Under the pieces are notes generated by a model that was given only the letters and a program-made list of their open reading frames with translations, was not told the DNA's origin and did no database searches. The translations under genes and the position numbers were made by a program. From assembly GCA_937927445.1 (NCBI GenBank), contig CALAOB010000044.1, positions 1 to 7,188 on the forward strand: a stretch of 7,188 nt of DNA, given 5' to 3'. Origin of the DNA: an uncultured Oribacterium sp. (GTDB taxonomy: Bacteria; Bacillota; Clostridia; Lachnospirales; Lachnospiraceae). Below are positions 5,025 through 7,188 of this stretch, one piece after another; the stretch's first letter is position 1; each line of letters starts with the position of its first letter.

Positions 5025-7188
5025 ATGAATATCACAGAGACGTTAGAGAAGCTGAGTGGCAAGGCACTGAAGGACTGCAGCGATCAGGAGCTGTATCTCG
5101 CACTGCTGGAGCTGGTACGGGCGAAGAGTGCGGAGCGTGTGAAGCCGGTGCATGGCCGGAAGCTCTACTATATCAGTGCGGAGTTCCTGATCGGAAAGCT
5201 GCTGTCAAATAACCTCATCAACCTCGGGCTGTACGAGGAGGTGCGCGACGCGCTGGCGGCGGTCGGAAAGAGCATGTCCGACATCGAGGAAGTCGAGCCG
5301 GAGCCATCCCTCGGCAACGGCGGTCTCGGCCGTCTCGCAGCCTGCTTCCTGGATTCGCTTGCGACACTGAACCTGCCGGGCGACGGCATTGGCCTCCGCT
5401 ACCACTTCGGACTGTTCCACCAGTCCTTCGAGGGGGATATCCAGAACGAAAAGCCGGACCCATGGCTGACCGCGCACAGCTGGGCGGAGAAGACCGATGT
5501 GACCTATCCGGTGGAGCTCGCAGGCAAGCCGTATACCGCACGCCTCTATAAGCTCGCGGTGACCGGCTACGAGGGCCGTACGAACACCCTGAACCTCTTC
5601 GACCTCGATACCATCGACGAGAGCATCGTCCATGACGGCATCGCCTTCGACAAGACCGCCATCGACGAGAACCTGACGCTGTTCCTCTACCCGGACGATT
5701 CCGACGAGGCCGGCCGTCGTCTCCGTATCTACCAGCAGTATCTGATGGTGTCCGCCGGCGCGCAGCTGATTCTCGCGGAGTGTGTGGCCCGTGGCTGTGA
5801 CTACCATGATCTCGCGGACTACGCGGCGATCCAGATCAACGACACGCACCCGAGTATGGTCATCCCGGAGCTCATCCGCCTGCTCGGCGAGCACGGCATC
5901 GAGTTCGAGGAGGCCGTGGAGATCGTGACGAAGACCTGCGCTTATACGAATCATACAATCCTCGCGGAGGCCCTCGAGAAGTGGCCGCGCGCGTACCTCG
6001 ACGCGGTCGTGCCGCAGCTGATGTCGATCATCGAGAAGCTGGACGCGCTGGCACGGACCCGCTCGGAGGATGCGTCGCTCGCCATCATTGACGAGGATGA
6101 TGTCGTCCACATGGCACATATGGATATCCATTTCACGCATTCCACGAACGGTGTGGCGGCGCTGCATACGGAGATCTTGAAGAACTCGGAGCTTCATAAC
6201 TTCTACGAGCTCTATCCGGAGAAGTTTAATAACAAGACGAACGGCATCACCTTCCGTCGCTGGCTCCTGGAGTGCGATCCGCGCCTCACGGCGGTGCTCG
6301 AGAAGCACATCGGCACGGGCTTCCGCAAGGATGCGTCCGAGCTCGAGAAGATGATGGCCTTCGCGGATGACGCAGCGGTGCTGGAAGAGCTCCGCGAAGT
6401 GAAGAGCGAGAATAAGGAGGCATTGGCCGACTGGCTCCGCCGGACCCAGGGCGTGACGGTGGACACGGGCGCGATGTTCGACATCCAGTCGAAGCGTCTC
6501 CACGAGTACAAGCGACAGCAGCTGAACCTGCTCTACCTCATCCACCAGTACCACGAGATCAAGGCGGGCCATCTGCCGGCGACCCCGCTCGTCAGCATCT
6601 TCGGTGCGAAGGCAGCCCCGGCGTACATCATCGCGAAGGACATCATCCATGCGCTGCTCGTACTGTCGAAGGTGATTGCGGCGGATCCGGTCGTGTCGAA
6701 GTGGCTGCAGGTGGTCTTTATCGAGAACTACAACGTGACCGCAGCGGAGAAGCTGATTCCGGCCTGCGACCTTTCGGAGCAGATCAGTCTCGCGTCGAAG
6801 GAGGCCTCCGGCACCGGCAACATGAAGTTCATGCTGAACGGCGCACTGACGCTCGGTACGATGGACGGCGCGAACGTCGAGATCGCGCAGCAGGTAGGCG
6901 AGGACAATGTCTACATCTTCGGCCAGACCTCCGATCAGGTCATCCACCGCTACGCTGCGGGCGACTACATCGCGCAGCAGTGGTATGAGGGCGACCCGAA
7001 CATCCGCCGCGCGATCGACTTCCTGACCGGCCCGGAGATGCTCGCCGCCGGCCATGCAGGAAACCTCTGCCGTCTCCACGACGAGCTCATCCATAAGGAC
7101 TGGTTCCAGACGCTTCCGGATTTCAATGCCTACATCGTGCGCAAGAACCAGGCGCTCAGTGACTACGCCTGCGATCCGCAGGGCTGGC
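5025..7188 (+). CDS. glgP: Glycogen / alpha-glucan phosphorylase (3' end outside window)
   Basis: This GT35-family enzyme uses phosphate and PLP to release glucose-1-phosphate from the non-reducing ends of glycogen or maltodextrin. The frame is open from ATG to the right edge, 721 codons with no stop or shift. Landmarks in order are ISAEFLIGKLLSNNL near the N-terminus (about 50-64), SLGNGGLGRLAACF (95-108), GLRYHFG and INDTHP (271-276). Then come NGVAALH (375-381), NKTNGITFRRW (403-413), SKRLHEYKRQ with R491 and K496 (equivalents of phosphate-site R569 and K574 in rabbit muscle), and EASGTGNMKFMLNGALTLGT with PLP lysine K601. By comparison with relatives, about 30 C-terminal residues are probably missing, for a total near 750. 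The short N-terminus lacks the extension carrying the phosphorylated serine of animal enzymes. F410 stands where many homologues have Pro. Maltodextrin versus glycogen preference cannot be read from the sequence. Confidence 0.96.
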   Translation, partial: MNITETLEKLSGKALKDCSDQELYLALLELVRAKSAERVKPVHGRKLYYISAEFLIGKLLSNNLINLGLYEEVRDALAAVGKSMSDIEEVEPEPSLGNGGLGRLAACFLDSLATLNLPGDGIGLRYHFGLFHQSFEGDIQNEKPDPWLTAHSWAEKTDVTYPVELAGKPYTARLYKLAVTGYEGRTNTLNLFDLDTIDESIVHDGIAFDKTAIDENLTLFLYPDDSDEAGRRLRIYQQYLMVSAGAQLILAECVARGCDYHDLADYAAIQINDTHPSMVIPELIRLLGEHGIEFEEAVEIVTKTCAYTNHTILAEALEKWPRAYLDAVVPQLMSIIEKLDALARTRSEDASLAIIDEDDVVHMAHMDIHFTHSTNGVAALHTEILKNSELHNFYELYPEKFNNKTNGITFRRWLLECDPRLTAVLEKHIGTGFRKDASELEKMMAFADDAAVLEELREVKSENKEALADWLRRTQGVTVDTGAMFDIQSKRLHEYKRQQLNLLYLIHQYHEIKAGHLPATPLVSIFGAKAAPAYIIAKDIIHALLVLSKVIAADPVVSKWLQVVFIENYNVTAAEKLIPACDLSEQISLASKEASGTGNMKFMLNGALTLGTMDGANVEIAQQVGEDNVYIFGQTSDQVIHRYAAGDYIAQQWYEGDPNIRRAIDFLTGPEMLAAGHAGNLCRLHDELIHKDWFQTLPDFNAYIVRKNQALSDYACDPQGW

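Noticed and set aside
5205..7094. A 629-codon open frame on the - strand opposite glgP
   Set aside because: It mirrors a real GT35 gene with all its motifs. GC-rich third positions remove stops from the opposite frame, and the translation is Arg, Leu, His and Asp rich with no recognisable domain.

Overview
The window is a GC-rich, densely coded bacterial chromosome segment carrying ordinary metabolic genes. The protein families point to a high-GC member of the Bacillota, probably Clostridia of the Lachnospiraceae type. The clues are a DUF815 AAA ATPase with a family-typical C-terminus, strong AGGAGG ribosome sites, a short class I ketol-acid reductoisomerase, and a compact glycogen phosphorylase. 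This placement is inferred from remembered family resemblance, not from a search.

Layout, left to right. Positions 1-394 hold the C-terminal end of a DUF815 ATP-binding protein. A 145-nt GC-rich leader follows. Next is the branched-chain amino acid block on the + strand: ilvB (540-2228) and ilvN (2225-2749), which overlap by the four bases ATGA, then a 188-nt gap and ilvC (2938-3957). A long, nearly perfect hairpin (3964-4033) separates ilvC from a convergent AraC-family regulator on the - strand (4037-4894). An AT-rich 130-nt divergent region (4895-5024) carries facing, overlapping promoter candidates and a pair of direct repeats. Glycogen phosphorylase (glgP, from 5025) then runs off the right edge, open for 721 codons.

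How the genes work together. IlvB and IlvN form acetohydroxyacid synthase, the first common and feedback-controlled step of valine, leucine and isoleucine synthesis. IlvC performs the next step, the NAD(P)H-dependent isomeroreduction. No ilvD is visible. On the right, GlgP releases glucose-1-phosphate from glycogen or maltodextrin. The divergent AraC protein, with an intact cupin sensor domain and two helix-turn-helix motifs, is the natural candidate regulator of glgP and of itself.

I see no phage gene, insertion sequence, CRISPR array, tRNA or rRNA, and no convincing novel multi-gene system. The parts most worth a second look are non-coding: the divergent araC/glgP promoter region with its repeats 33-34 bp apart, the long hairpin between the convergent genes, and the two BCAA intergenic leaders.
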